DNA from: GW2011-AR18 sp038046085
GTDB lineage: Archaea; Nanobdellota; Nanobdellia; SCGC-AAA011-G17; GW2011-AR18
Assembly (NCBI GenBank): GCA_038046085.1
Contig: JBBSWW010000003.1
Location: 36,583 to 100,582, forward strand
Direction: 5' to 3'
Length of the DNA: 64,000 bases
The position numbers were made by a program, and so were the translations under genes. Of the stretch, positions 8,267 through 16,585 are shown in pieces; position 1 is the stretch's first letter; every line of letters starts with the position of its first letter. The notes beneath the pieces are model-generated. The model was not told the DNA's origin. It worked only from the letters and a program-made list of their open reading frames with translations, and did no database searches.

Positions 8267-9014
8267 TCTTAACAATTAACTTACCACGCTGCCAATCTTG
8301 AATAATCCTTCTAGCAGTAAGATCAATATTAGGTTCTCCACCTTTCAATAACCAGTTAAAACGAACAGCTATTTCTCTTAAAGTGTCTTCATGCAACTGT
8401 TTACATTTGATATTATAAAAATCTTCAAGAATCTTCTGATCAACAGAAACAATCTTGTCAATAATACGAATAGCAACAGCTTCAGGATCTTTAATCTTAT
8501 TAACATCTTTAGTATTAATGATAGCCTGATCTGCCTCATCTTCTAATCTATAATGAATAACACCAGGAGTATCAATAAGATAAATACCCTCAGAGACTTT
8601 AATCTTCTGCATACCTTTAGTAAAACCGGGAGCAGAACTAGTACCAGCAGCTCTTTTTTGCTTTAAAGTATTAATCAAAGAGGACTTACCAGTATTAGGA
8701 TAACCAACAATACCAACATTCAAAGGCCTTTTCTTGCATAAATCCTTAATCATACTCCTCAATCTTGAAGTACCTAAATTTTCCTTAGCAGAGATGAAAA
8801 CGAAATTCTTGAAAGGCAAAGCAATATCATCAACAAAATCTTTAATTAAATCAGCCTTGTTAATAGCATGGATAAGTTTCTTATTAGCTTTCTTTACTTT
8901 ACGTTCTAACTCCTTATTACGAGTCTCTTCAATAAAACGAGCATCTAATACTTCAACAATAATATCAGATTCCTTGATTACACGTTCAACAACAAACCAA
9001 AAGTTCTTAGCCAT
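8259..9014 (-). CDS. Circularly permuted GTPase (YlqF/RbgA-Nog2 type), ribosome biogenesis
   Basis: 251 residues. The GTPase motifs are permuted: G4 NKAD (52-55) and the G5-like SAKE (75-78) come before the G1 P-loop GYPNTGKSS (104-112) and G3 DTPG (148-151). This order defines the YlqF/YawG superfamily, whose members act in late large-subunit ribosome assembly. GTSSAPGFTKG (124-134) is the switch I region typical of the family. Length is about right for archaeal members, with a short C-terminal domain. It is the only ribosome-assembly factor I see in the window. Confidence 0.88.
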   Translation of the reverse strand: MAKNFWFVVERVIKESDIIVEVLDARFIEETRNKELERKVKKANKKLIHAINKADLIKDFVDDIALPFKNFVFISAKENLGTSRLRSMIKDLCKKRPLNVGIVGYPNTGKSSLINTLKQKRAAGTSSAPGFTKGMQKIKVSEGIYLIDTPGVIHYRLEDEADQAIINTKDVNKIKDPEAVAIRIIDKIVSVDQKILEDFYNIKCKQLHEDTLREIAVRFNWLLKGGEPNIDLTARRIIQDWQRGKLIVKIN

Positions 9015-9189
9015 GATATAATGAGAAATTAGAAGATATATAAATTTAGAGGCCTATCACCCCTCTTCCCAAACATAAGAAAAACAAGACCATTTATAAA
9101 GATTTATTGATAAACAATCATATTTTAGTAATATAAGATTGATAAGAAGATTTTATGAAGCTCTTTTTTTAATTATATTATTGAATTAT

Positions 9190-9663
9190 CTAAATAGAGA
9201 TATCTGCTTCTACTTTATCACTATGTCTTAAAATTTGATATGTTTTTCCTTCTAAGTTAAAATATGCACATTCACCATTATCTAAGTCTTTAGCTTTTTT
9301 ATCAATTCCTAAAATTTTAATCATATGTTGAGAATATACAAATGCTGGAACTTCATGAGTTACTACAATAATTCTATCACTATTGTATCTTCCTATTTTT
9401 TCTTCAATAGTACTTATTTCATAACCTCCAGCAAATACTCTTTCTTCTGCATATCCTTCTAAACCCAAAACTTTCTTGAAAATTTCAGCACTTTGGACTG
9501 CATTAGGTATTGGAGAACATAATAAAGAAACGCTACTACTAGGTGCATAATCTGATCTTATTTTTTTTGCTAATCTATTAATTTGTCTCTCTCCGTAAGA
9601 ACTAAGATTCTCTTCTCCTAAATCATCATGATCCCCAGTCCTTACAATAAATAGTTCTTTCAT
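9190..9663 (-). CDS. Histidine phosphatase-fold protein, probably inactive
   Basis: 157 residues resembling the phosphoglycerate-mutase/SixA fold: LFIVRTG (4-10), CSPIPNAVQSAEI (49-61) and VVTHEVPAF (100-108, H103). The nucleophile motif RHG reads RTG, so the phosphorylated His is Thr9. The second Arg of the SPxxRAxQTA motif is Asn54. Loss of both residues makes phosphatase activity unlikely; a binding or regulatory role is possible. Codons are discordant with neighbouring core genes (T-rich on the + strand although the gene is on the - strand). It lies 49 nt downstream of kae1 on the same strand. Confidence 0.65.
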   Translation of the reverse strand: MKELFIVRTGDHDDLGEENLSSYGERQINRLAKKIRSDYAPSSSVSLLCSPIPNAVQSAEIFKKVLGLEGYAEERVFAGGYEISTIEEKIGRYNSDRIIVVTHEVPAFVYSQHMIKILGIDKKAKDLDNGECAYFNLEGKTYQILRHSDKVEADISI

Positions 9664-9711
9664 CAGAAAAATCTTAGATAATCTATTAATAAATATTTAT
9701 GTAGAAAATTA

Positions 9712-10716
9712 TTACTTTTTAATCCATGGTGTTTCAACTTCATCAATTCTCCAGTTAGGATCAATATCGACATCATTAATTTCTTTATCATTAAAGACAT
9801 TATAATCATAATTATATTGTAATAAACCAGCAATAGCAATCTGGACACCATTATCCATGCTATATTTCAAAGGGCAGGCAAAAGCCTTAACACCACGTTC
9901 ATTACACATAGAATTTAACATTTCAACAAATCTTTGATTAGCTGATACTCCACCAATTAGAAGAGCTTCCTTTTTACCAGTATGAGCAATAGCACGTTCA
10001 GTAACTTCAATAAGCATAGCAAAACCTGTTTCCTGCAAAGAATAACAAAGATCTTCAACTGGAATACCTTTCTTAAATAAATTAATACAATGGGTAACTA
10101 TACCAGAGAATTCAACATCCATACCCTTAACATTATAAGGAATTTCAATATATTTACCATTCTTAGCTAGGGCTTCGATCTTAGGACCTGCTGGAAAACC
10201 TAAACCTACTTCCCTACCGAACTTATCTAAAGCATTACCTAAACCAACTGATAAAGCTTCACCGAAAATCCTAAATTTGTTACCTTCATGAGCTATAATC
10301 TGAGTATTAGCACCAGATACAAAAACATAAACAGGATCATCAGCAGGAGTGAAAAATTTACCTTCTTCAAGATGACCTGCTAAATGATTAACAGCAACTA
10401 GAGGTTTATTATATTTTAAAGCTAATTCTTTAGCGAAATCTTTACCAACAATCAAACTAGGAGCTAAACCTGGACCTTTTGAAAAAGCAATAATATCAAT
10501 ATCTTCTAATCTTAATTTAGAATCAGTAAGAGCTTTATTCAATATTTCTTCTTTTTTCTCTTTATGATAATTAGCAGCTTCAATTGGGATAATTCCCCCT
10601 TTAGTTGTTGTATAATTAGCTCTAACATCTGAAAGAATATTCTTCTCACTATCAACAATAGAAATTGCAAATGTATGAGCGGTTGATTCTATACCTAAAC
10701 ATGTTAATTTATTCAT
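9712..10716 (-). CDS. kae1: tRNA N6-adenosine threonylcarbamoyltransferase Kae1 (KEOPS catalytic subunit)
   Basis: 334 residues with an ASKHA fold: LGIESTAHT (7-15), the metal-binding HLAGH (H111 and H115), a third ligand in the SMDNG segment, and VSGANTQ and GGVSANQRF nucleotide-binding loops. Kae1 transfers threonylcarbamoyl to A37 of ANN-decoding tRNAs to form t6A, with Bud32, Cgi121 and Pcc1. The protein ends without a Bud32 kinase domain, so it is not the Kae1-Bud32 fusion found in many archaea; Bud32 is not encoded in this window. Highly confident from motif spacing and full length. Confidence 0.95.
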   Translation of the reverse strand: MNKLTCLGIESTAHTFAISIVDSEKNILSDVRANYTTTKGGIIPIEAANYHKEKKEEILNKALTDSKLRLEDIDIIAFSKGPGLAPSLIVGKDFAKELALKYNKPLVAVNHLAGHLEEGKFFTPADDPVYVFVSGANTQIIAHEGNKFRIFGEALSVGLGNALDKFGREVGLGFPAGPKIEALAKNGKYIEIPYNVKGMDVEFSGIVTHCINLFKKGIPVEDLCYSLQETGFAMLIEVTERAIAHTGKKEALLIGGVSANQRFVEMLNSMCNERGVKAFACPLKYSMDNGVQIAIAGLLQYNYDYNVFNDKEINDVDIDPNWRIDEVETPWIKK

Positions 10717-10765
10717 AAATTTTATTATAATTAATTATTTATATAGGTTTGTAACATACTATTAG

Positions 10766-11365
10766 ATGATATTAGATGTCCCATTCTATCCAGGAAAGAA
10801 GTATTATTGTGCTCAAGATTGTGCTTTAATGGTTTTGAAATATTACTATCCAGAAAAAGAGTTTGATATTGAAGAAATTTCTAAAAAATCAGTAAAACAT
10901 GAAGAATATGGAACTATGACAATAGGATTATCTAAAGCATTAAAAGAATATAGATTAAGTGTTGAGTTTAATTATAAAACTGGAGAAGAAATGAGTGAAA
11001 AAGATAAAAAAGAATTCTTAGAAAAATATGAAGAATTCTTAAATAAAGAAAAAGATATAAGAAAAGAGGCAGAAAAAATAGGAGTAAAAATAAAAGAGAA
11101 AGATTTTACATTAAATGAATTAAAGAAAGCAATAGATGATAATAAAGTAATTATTAGTTTAATAAATTGGAATGTATTATCTAAAAAAGAAGGATATCAA
11201 GGACATTTTGTAGTAATAACAGGATATGATGAAAAATATGTCTATAGCCATAATCCAGGACCAAACTATCCTGAGAAAAACATGAATATCACTATAGAAA
11301 TGATGGAAAAAGCAAGAAGTTATCTTGGAACAAATAAAGAAACAATTATTATATCTAAACCTTAA
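10766..11365 (+). CDS. C39-like papain-fold peptidase or peptide-processing protein
   Basis: 199 residues. Features of the Peptidase_C39_2 fold are visible: an N-terminal beta strand (ILDVPFYPG), the active-site region CAQDCALMVLKYY, the His region GHFVVITGYD, and a following Asn/Asp-containing SHNPGP. A charged lysine- and glutamate-rich helical insert (about 70-115) separates the two halves. There is no signal peptide, so it acts in the cytosol unless exported otherwise. It lies 39 nt before the CCA enzyme gene on the same strand, probably co-transcribed; substrate unknown. Confidence 0.7.
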   Translation: MILDVPFYPGKKYYCAQDCALMVLKYYYPEKEFDIEEISKKSVKHEEYGTMTIGLSKALKEYRLSVEFNYKTGEEMSEKDKKEFLEKYEEFLNKEKDIRKEAEKIGVKIKEKDFTLNELKKAIDDNKVIISLINWNVLSKKEGYQGHFVVITGYDEKYVYSHNPGPNYPEKNMNITIEMMEKARSYLGTNKETIIISKP

Positions 11366-11404
11366 TAAGAAAAACTTATAACTGAGTAATATAATTTCTA
11401 AAGT

Positions 11405-12580
11405 ATGTTTGAAACAATATTAAAAGAGATAAAGCCAACAAAAAAAGAGGAACAAGAATTAAATTCTAAAGTTGAAATATTCTTAAAAACATTAAATAGT
11501 AATCTAAAAGAAGGAAAGATAGTTGTTGGAGGAAGTTTTGCAAAAGGAACCTGGCTAAGAGGACAACATGATCTAGATATATTTGTACAATATCCAAATG
11601 AAGATAAAATATCTGATAAACTTGAAAATGCTATAAAGAAAAGCTTTAGAAAATATGAAAGAATACATGGATCAAGAGATTATTTCATAATAGAATTTGA
11701 AAAAATGATATTTGAGGTAATACCAGTATTAAAAATAAAAAACTCAATAGAAGCAAAAAATATAACTGATATAAGCCCGTTACATGTAGAATGGGTAAAT
11801 AAAAACTTAACAGACAAAATGAAAGATGATGTAAGAATAGCCAAACATTTTTCTAAAGCTAATAAATTCTACGGAGCTGAGACATTCATCAAAGGATTAC
11901 ATGGATATGTACTAGAGATACTAATATATCATTACGGATCATTCCTGAATATGGTAAAAAATGTCTCTAAATGGAGAAAAAACATGCTAATAAATTTTGG
12001 AAAAAATGAATTCTATTCAGCACAACAATTCCCATTAACCTTAATAGATCCTGTAAATCCAAAAAGAAATGCTACAGCATCATTATCAGAGGAAAAACTA
12101 GAATTATTTATAAAAATCTGCAAAGAATTCAATAAAAATAAATCATTAAAATATTTCAAAGAGAAAGAAATAAATGAAAATAAATATAATCTAATAATAG
12201 AAGCTGAAGCATTAGAAGGATCAAGAGATGTAGCAGGAACAAAAATACTGAAAGCACATGAACATATAAAATATAAATTAACAAATGATGGATATGAAAT
12301 AAAAAATATAGAATTTGAATTCAAAGATAGAGGAAAATTATATTATAATCTAAAAAATAAAACATTACCAAAATATAAAAAACATTATGGTCCACCAATA
12401 ACAATGATTGAAGGATTAGAAAATTTCAAGAAAAAGTATGGAAAATACAAGATTGAAAACGGAAAATCATATGTAATCTTAATCAATAAGAACAATAAAT
12501 TAGAAGAATATGTTAAAAAAATAATAAAAGATGAAGAAGTGAAAAACAGAGTAAAGAAAATAAAGATATTAAACGTGTAA
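11405..12580 (+). CDS. cca: CCA-adding enzyme, archaeal class I
   Basis: 391 residues. The nucleotidyltransferase motif GGSFAKGTWLRGQHDLD (42-58) gives the catalytic carboxylates D56 and D58. The arrangement and the downstream SPLHVEWVNKNL and FIKGLHGYVLEILI segments are those of archaeal class I CCA tRNA nucleotidyltransferases. The enzyme adds or repairs the 3'-CCA end of tRNAs without a nucleic-acid template. Length is slightly short of the usual 430-450 residues, mainly in the C-terminal tail region. The 3' end overlaps the convergent gene by 12 nt. Confidence 0.92.
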   Translation: MFETILKEIKPTKKEEQELNSKVEIFLKTLNSNLKEGKIVVGGSFAKGTWLRGQHDLDIFVQYPNEDKISDKLENAIKKSFRKYERIHGSRDYFIIEFEKMIFEVIPVLKIKNSIEAKNITDISPLHVEWVNKNLTDKMKDDVRIAKHFSKANKFYGAETFIKGLHGYVLEILIYHYGSFLNMVKNVSKWRKNMLINFGKNEFYSAQQFPLTLIDPVNPKRNATASLSEEKLELFIKICKEFNKNKSLKYFKEKEINENKYNLIIEAEALEGSRDVAGTKILKAHEHIKYKLTNDGYEIKNIEFEFKDRGKLYYNLKNKTLPKYKKHYGPPITMIEGLENFKKKYGKYKIENGKSYVILINKNNKLEEYVKKIIKDEEVKNRVKKIKILNV

Positions 12581-13240
12581 AACCTGTCTTGTCGCCATAA
12601 TCATCCTATCTATATAATTCTCAAAAAGAGATTTCCTTTCATATAAACTTCCAGAGATGTAACTTTCAAGATTAGGACATTCTATAGTATTAACTGATGA
12701 ATCAACTAATTCTTGGTATCTTGGAAAGATATAATTCCTAATGTCTGTAATAAAAACAACAGCAAGTTCACGGCATAATTTTTCTATCTCAAGTTTGATT
12801 GCTTTCTTATTATCACTTAAATTTATATTTTGAACTATCAATCTGTCACCTCTAAACATACGTTCTAAGTCTCTATTTGCATATGGGATTAACATATTAT
12901 TTTTCATCTTTGAAAATATATCCTTTATATTTCTGTCATTATATCTAGCAATCTTATTATAAACATCATTATTGAAACGTACAGCAATACCAGTCCTTCC
13001 ATACTTATTTCTTATAAGTTCACAAAGATTAATAATTTTTATTTCTAAATCCTTAATACCATTCTTCTTTCTTTCCCTAACCATAACAATCAAGTTCCTA
13101 AAATTTAAAAGAAGTTCACGAATCTCAGATGAACTCTTAAGAGAATCCAATTCTTCAAGAACATTAATAATTCTGGTAGTTCCTTCTATATCAATACCGA
13201 TAAATCTTATTACATCACCATCTTTTAGTAGTTTTAGCAT
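12569..13240 (-). CDS. Hypothetical helical protein (223 aa), downstream of pepF
   Basis: A soluble, charged, mostly helical protein; the N-terminal part (LLKDGDVIRFIGIDIEGTTR) looks like a short beta-rich element followed by coiled helices. I do not recognise a family. Its ATG lies one base after the stop codon of the oligoendopeptidase gene on the same strand, so the two are almost certainly co-transcribed and possibly translationally coupled. Convergent 12-nt overlap with cca. Confidence 0.6.
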   Translation of the reverse strand: MLKLLKDGDVIRFIGIDIEGTTRIINVLEELDSLKSSSEIRELLLNFRNLIVMVRERKKNGIKDLEIKIINLCELIRNKYGRTGIAVRFNNDVYNKIARYNDRNIKDIFSKMKNNMLIPYANRDLERMFRGDRLIVQNINLSDNKKAIKLEIEKLCRELAVVFITDIRNYIFPRYQELVDSSVNTIECPNLESYISGSLYERKSLFENYIDRMIMATRQVLHV

Positions 13241-13241
13241 T

Positions 13242-15017
13242 TTATTTAGTCAATACTTCAAGTTCATCAATCATACTATTAATAACAACAAAGCCCTGAT
13301 CCCAAAACTTTTCAGATTCTAAGTCAATGTTTAATTCTTTACAGATCTCAGAAGGTTTCTTAGAACCACCATAAGATAAGAACTTAATATATTTAGGAAC
13401 AAAAGACTTACCTTCTTTCTTATACATCTGATATAAAGCTAAAGTTAACAGATTACCGAAACTATAAGCGTAACAATAGAAAGGGGTTGCGAAAATATGG
13501 GGGATATAAGACCATTCTAGACTAAAGTTATCACTCACATCCATAGAGTCTCCAAACATCTCTTTAAGATTTTTAGAATAAATCTCAGAAATCTTGTCTA
13601 TATTTGCACCTTCATCAACTGCTTTATGCGCTTCCATTTCAAATAAAATAAAAAATGCTTGTCTAAGGACTGTAGCATATATATCGTCTAATTTAGAGGC
13701 TAAAAGTGCTTGCTTGTTTTTATTATTATCTTCTTTTTCTAAAAGCTTATCAGATAAAATCATCTCTCCAAAAACAGAAGCAGTCTCTGCAAGTATTAAA
13801 GGAGGGTGAGACAATAAAGTTGGAACATTATGAGTCAATAAATCATGAACTCCATGTCCTAATTCATGAGCTAAAGTACTAACGTCCCTCTCTTTTCCTG
13901 TAAAACTTATAAAAACATAAGGGGTAATCTCAGGATGAATATCATAACAATAAGCTCCCCCTTTCTTTGAATCAGAGACTAAAGAGTGTATGTGTTCTTC
14001 ATCTATTATCTTTGAAGCTAATTTTGCCATATCAGGAGAGAATTCATTATAACATGATAGAACCATCTTGACAGCTTCATCATATGAAATATTTTTTTCT
14101 TTAACTGTAATAGGAGCATAAATATCATATCTTGTTAATTTTTTCATACCTAAAAGTTTAGCTTTTAATCTGAAATACCTATGAAAAACTTTACTATTCT
14201 TTTTAACAGAATTAAGCATAGCATTAACTGCTTTATCACTAATATTATTACTTAAGTTTCTAGGCGAGATATAACTTTTATAATCTCTTAATTTCAAAGA
14301 TTCATTTTTCCAGTCAGTAAGAATTGCCTTATATATTTCACCTATAACATCTTTATTATCTGCATATTTCTTAAGCAAAGCATCATATGAACTTTTTCTT
14401 TCTTCTGCTTTTGGGCTTCTAATGTATTTTGATAATTCACTATAATTCATCTTCTTTAATTTACCATCAACTTCGAATTCATAGACGAAACTTGTTGTAA
14501 TCATATTATACAGATTATTAAGAACAGATGAACCAGTTATGTCTTTGATATTAATTACCTTTTCCTCTTTTTCAGATAGAGTGTGAGGTTTCTGCAATCT
14601 TAATTTTTCAAAATAATATTTATAATCTTTAGATTCTTTAATAATTCTATCAGCATTATTATCATCTAATTGCTTGAACCATAAACTGAAAAATATAATC
14701 CTATTAGAGACATCTGCTCCTAACTGACTAATCTTATTCTGCAAAGTTCTTGCATCCTGAGACTTTGTATCAGTAGAGAACCACATATATGAATAAGCAC
14801 CAAGTCTTGAACAAATTTTTTCAACTTCCTCAATATCCTTTATTATCTGTAAAACTTTCTCAGAACTAATATTATTAGTTAATTTACTTTTAGAAGATTC
14901 AACTTTTTTTACTTTACTATCTAGATCAGCAAGAACAGAATCAAACTCCTTACCTTCGTGAGATTTCAATAAATCCTTAAGATTCCATGAAGATTCCTTA
15001 TACACTATTTTTTGCAT
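13242..15017 (-). CDS. pepF: Oligoendopeptidase F (M3B zinc metallopeptidase)
   Basis: 591 residues, full length for the family. The zinc site is HELGH (384-388) with the third ligand in AETASVFGE (E411). The N-terminal oligopeptidase F domain is present (about 110-180) as is the IHPEITPYVFISFTG segment before the active site. PepF cleaves cytosolic peptides of roughly 7-17 residues, for example products of the proteasome, whose beta subunit is encoded 0.9 kb away. The family is mainly bacterial, so acquisition by transfer is likely. Co-directional with the unknown gene 1 nt downstream. Confidence 0.93.
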   Translation of the reverse strand: MQKIVYKESSWNLKDLLKSHEGKEFDSVLADLDSKVKKVESSKSKLTNNISSEKVLQIIKDIEEVEKICSRLGAYSYMWFSTDTKSQDARTLQNKISQLGADVSNRIIFFSLWFKQLDDNNADRIIKESKDYKYYFEKLRLQKPHTLSEKEEKVINIKDITGSSVLNNLYNMITTSFVYEFEVDGKLKKMNYSELSKYIRSPKAEERKSSYDALLKKYADNKDVIGEIYKAILTDWKNESLKLRDYKSYISPRNLSNNISDKAVNAMLNSVKKNSKVFHRYFRLKAKLLGMKKLTRYDIYAPITVKEKNISYDEAVKMVLSCYNEFSPDMAKLASKIIDEEHIHSLVSDSKKGGAYCYDIHPEITPYVFISFTGKERDVSTLAHELGHGVHDLLTHNVPTLLSHPPLILAETASVFGEMILSDKLLEKEDNNKNKQALLASKLDDIYATVLRQAFFILFEMEAHKAVDEGANIDKISEIYSKNLKEMFGDSMDVSDNFSLEWSYIPHIFATPFYCYAYSFGNLLTLALYQMYKKEGKSFVPKYIKFLSYGGSKKPSEICKELNIDLESEKFWDQGFVVINSMIDELEVLTK

Positions 15018-15056
15018 ATCATTAAAGAAATAATTTTAATTATAAAGTTTATGGAT

Positions 15057-15329
15057 TTACTTCTTAACATAAACTGCTACATGATTGCCTGAATTTAATT
15101 CCTTTCCTGAAGAATCATAAGCTTGTTCTAATCTTACTTCTGAATAGAGTTTTTGATATTCATCTCTAACTTTTTAACTATGAGGTATTATCTCTGTCCT
15201 ATTTCCAGCGCCACTGATTCCTGGAAAACCTTGAGCAAGTTCATGATCTGCCACCGAAACATTTCTCAAAAATTTAAATCCTTCTTCAGATAATCTCTTG
15301 TCCAATGAAGCTTTTGTATCTTTATCCAT
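15057..15329 (-). pseudogene. Small gene broken by an in-frame TAA
   Basis: Reading from ATG at 15329, 51 codons (starting MDKDTKASLDKRLSEE) are followed by TAA at 15174-15176. The same frame then continues for 38 codons (starting KVRDEYQKLYSEV, ending VAVYVKK) to a second TAA at 15057. The composition after the stop remains protein-like. A point change of one sense codon (for example CAA or TTA) would rejoin a 90-residue protein. No family is recognised. This fills most of the otherwise gene-free interval 15018-15396. Confidence 0.55.
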
Positions 15330-15396
15330 ATTTTTTAAGAGTTATTAAACTTTAAAAGATTTATTATTATATAATATGCTGTAATAAAGTATAAAT

Positions 15397-15846
15397 ATGA
15401 GAAAATACTTTAATTTTATAATGGGAAAAATAGATGCTAAGTTTCTTGTAAGAAGAGAAGAATTAAGTGATTTTATTGAACAAAATAACATTCCAACTGA
15501 AGAACAAATATCATTATTTATAGCTACAGCAATGTATTTTCAAGATAAAGGAGTTGTTAATGGAGAAAATTATTTATGGGTTTATGAATCAAGAGATGGA
15601 TCTGAATTAGTTTTAGCAAATGCTGATGGAAAGCTTGCAAGACATATGGGCGAGGCAATGGGATTTGTAGGTCATAAAAATGATGCTTTAGATCCTAAAG
15701 ATGAGAGATTAAGATTTCATAGATATGAAAGAATACAGATAAAATATAATGAACGTCATTTAATAACATATGATCAAATCTATAGGTATAATCGTACACT
15801 TGGAGAAAGAACATCTTTATTAAAACTTCAACCAAAACATTTATAA
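15397..15846 (+). CDS. Hypothetical protein (149 aa)
   Basis: A soluble protein of unknown family. Residues 9-45 form a helix-rich segment and a central ELVLANADGKLARHMGEAMG stretch looks structured. No membrane segment. A second possible start is Met9 (MGKIDAKF). It lies 26 nt before the proteasome beta gene on the same strand, so co-transcription is likely, but nothing in the sequence ties it to the proteasome. Confidence 0.6.
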   Translation: MRKYFNFIMGKIDAKFLVRREELSDFIEQNNIPTEEQISLFIATAMYFQDKGVVNGENYLWVYESRDGSELVLANADGKLARHMGEAMGFVGHKNDALDPKDERLRFHRYERIQIKYNERHLITYDQIYRYNRTLGERTSLLKLQPKHL

Positions 15847-15872
15847 AGTTCCAGACTTGTAAAATATTAAAG

Positions 15873-16553
15873 ATGAATATTCTTGAAGAGGTAAGTGATA
15901 AGAAAATGTTTGACAAATCAATGTTAAAAACAACTGGAACAACAACTCTAGGTATGGTCTGTAAAGATGGAATAGTAATAGCTGCAGATAGAAAAATGAC
16001 ATTAGGTGGGCAGATTGTTTCTAGTAAAAAGTTTGAGAAAGCAATAATATTATCAGATGATATAGCAATAACAATAGCAGGATTAGTATCAGATGCACAA
16101 TTATTAGTAAGATTAATCAAAGCACAGATAAAATTAGATGAACTGAAGAAAGGAAAAAAATTAAAAATAAGAGAAGTAGCAAACATGTTAGCAAATCTAG
16201 TATATGCTAATGTAAGAAAATATTCAACAATCCAAGGAATAACAGGATTCTTATTAGGCGGAAAAGACCATGAAGGATTCTATTTATATGAGATGGGAAT
16301 GGATGGATCATTAACAAAATTCGATGATTATGTAACAGATGGATCAGGAATGTTATTTGCAACAGGAGTATTAGAAGCAAATTACAAAGAAGATATGACA
16401 ATAGAAGAGGGAGTTAAATTAGCCATAAAAGCAGTAACAGCTTCAATGCAGAGAGATACAGCATCCGGAGCAGGAATGGATGTTATAACTATAACAAAGG
16501 AAGGAACTAAGAGAGTATTTTCAAAACAATTAGATAATAAATTTGTAGCTTAG
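15873..16553 (+). CDS. psmB: 20S proteasome beta subunit
   Basis: 226 residues. A 22-residue propeptide ends in Gly22, and Thr23 begins the mature TTTLGMVCKDG N-terminus, so Thr23 is the nucleophile. D39 (IAADRK) corresponds to mature Asp17, and a Lys near 56 to Lys33 with one extra residue in the loop. GSGMLFATG and the C-terminal SGAGMDVITI segment complete the Ntn-hydrolase core. It forms the catalytic rings of the archaeal 20S proteasome with alpha subunits not encoded here. A PAC2-type chaperone gene lies at 6686. The aCPSF1 gene follows 32 nt downstream in the same direction. Confidence 0.95.
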   Translation: MNILEEVSDKKMFDKSMLKTTGTTTLGMVCKDGIVIAADRKMTLGGQIVSSKKFEKAIILSDDIAITIAGLVSDAQLLVRLIKAQIKLDELKKGKKLKIREVANMLANLVYANVRKYSTIQGITGFLLGGKDHEGFYLYEMGMDGSLTKFDDYVTDGSGMLFATGVLEANYKEDMTIEEGVKLAIKAVTASMQRDTASGAGMDVITITKEGTKRVFSKQLDNKFVA

Positions 16554-16585
16554 GGATATAGATTTTATTTTCTTATATTAAAAAA

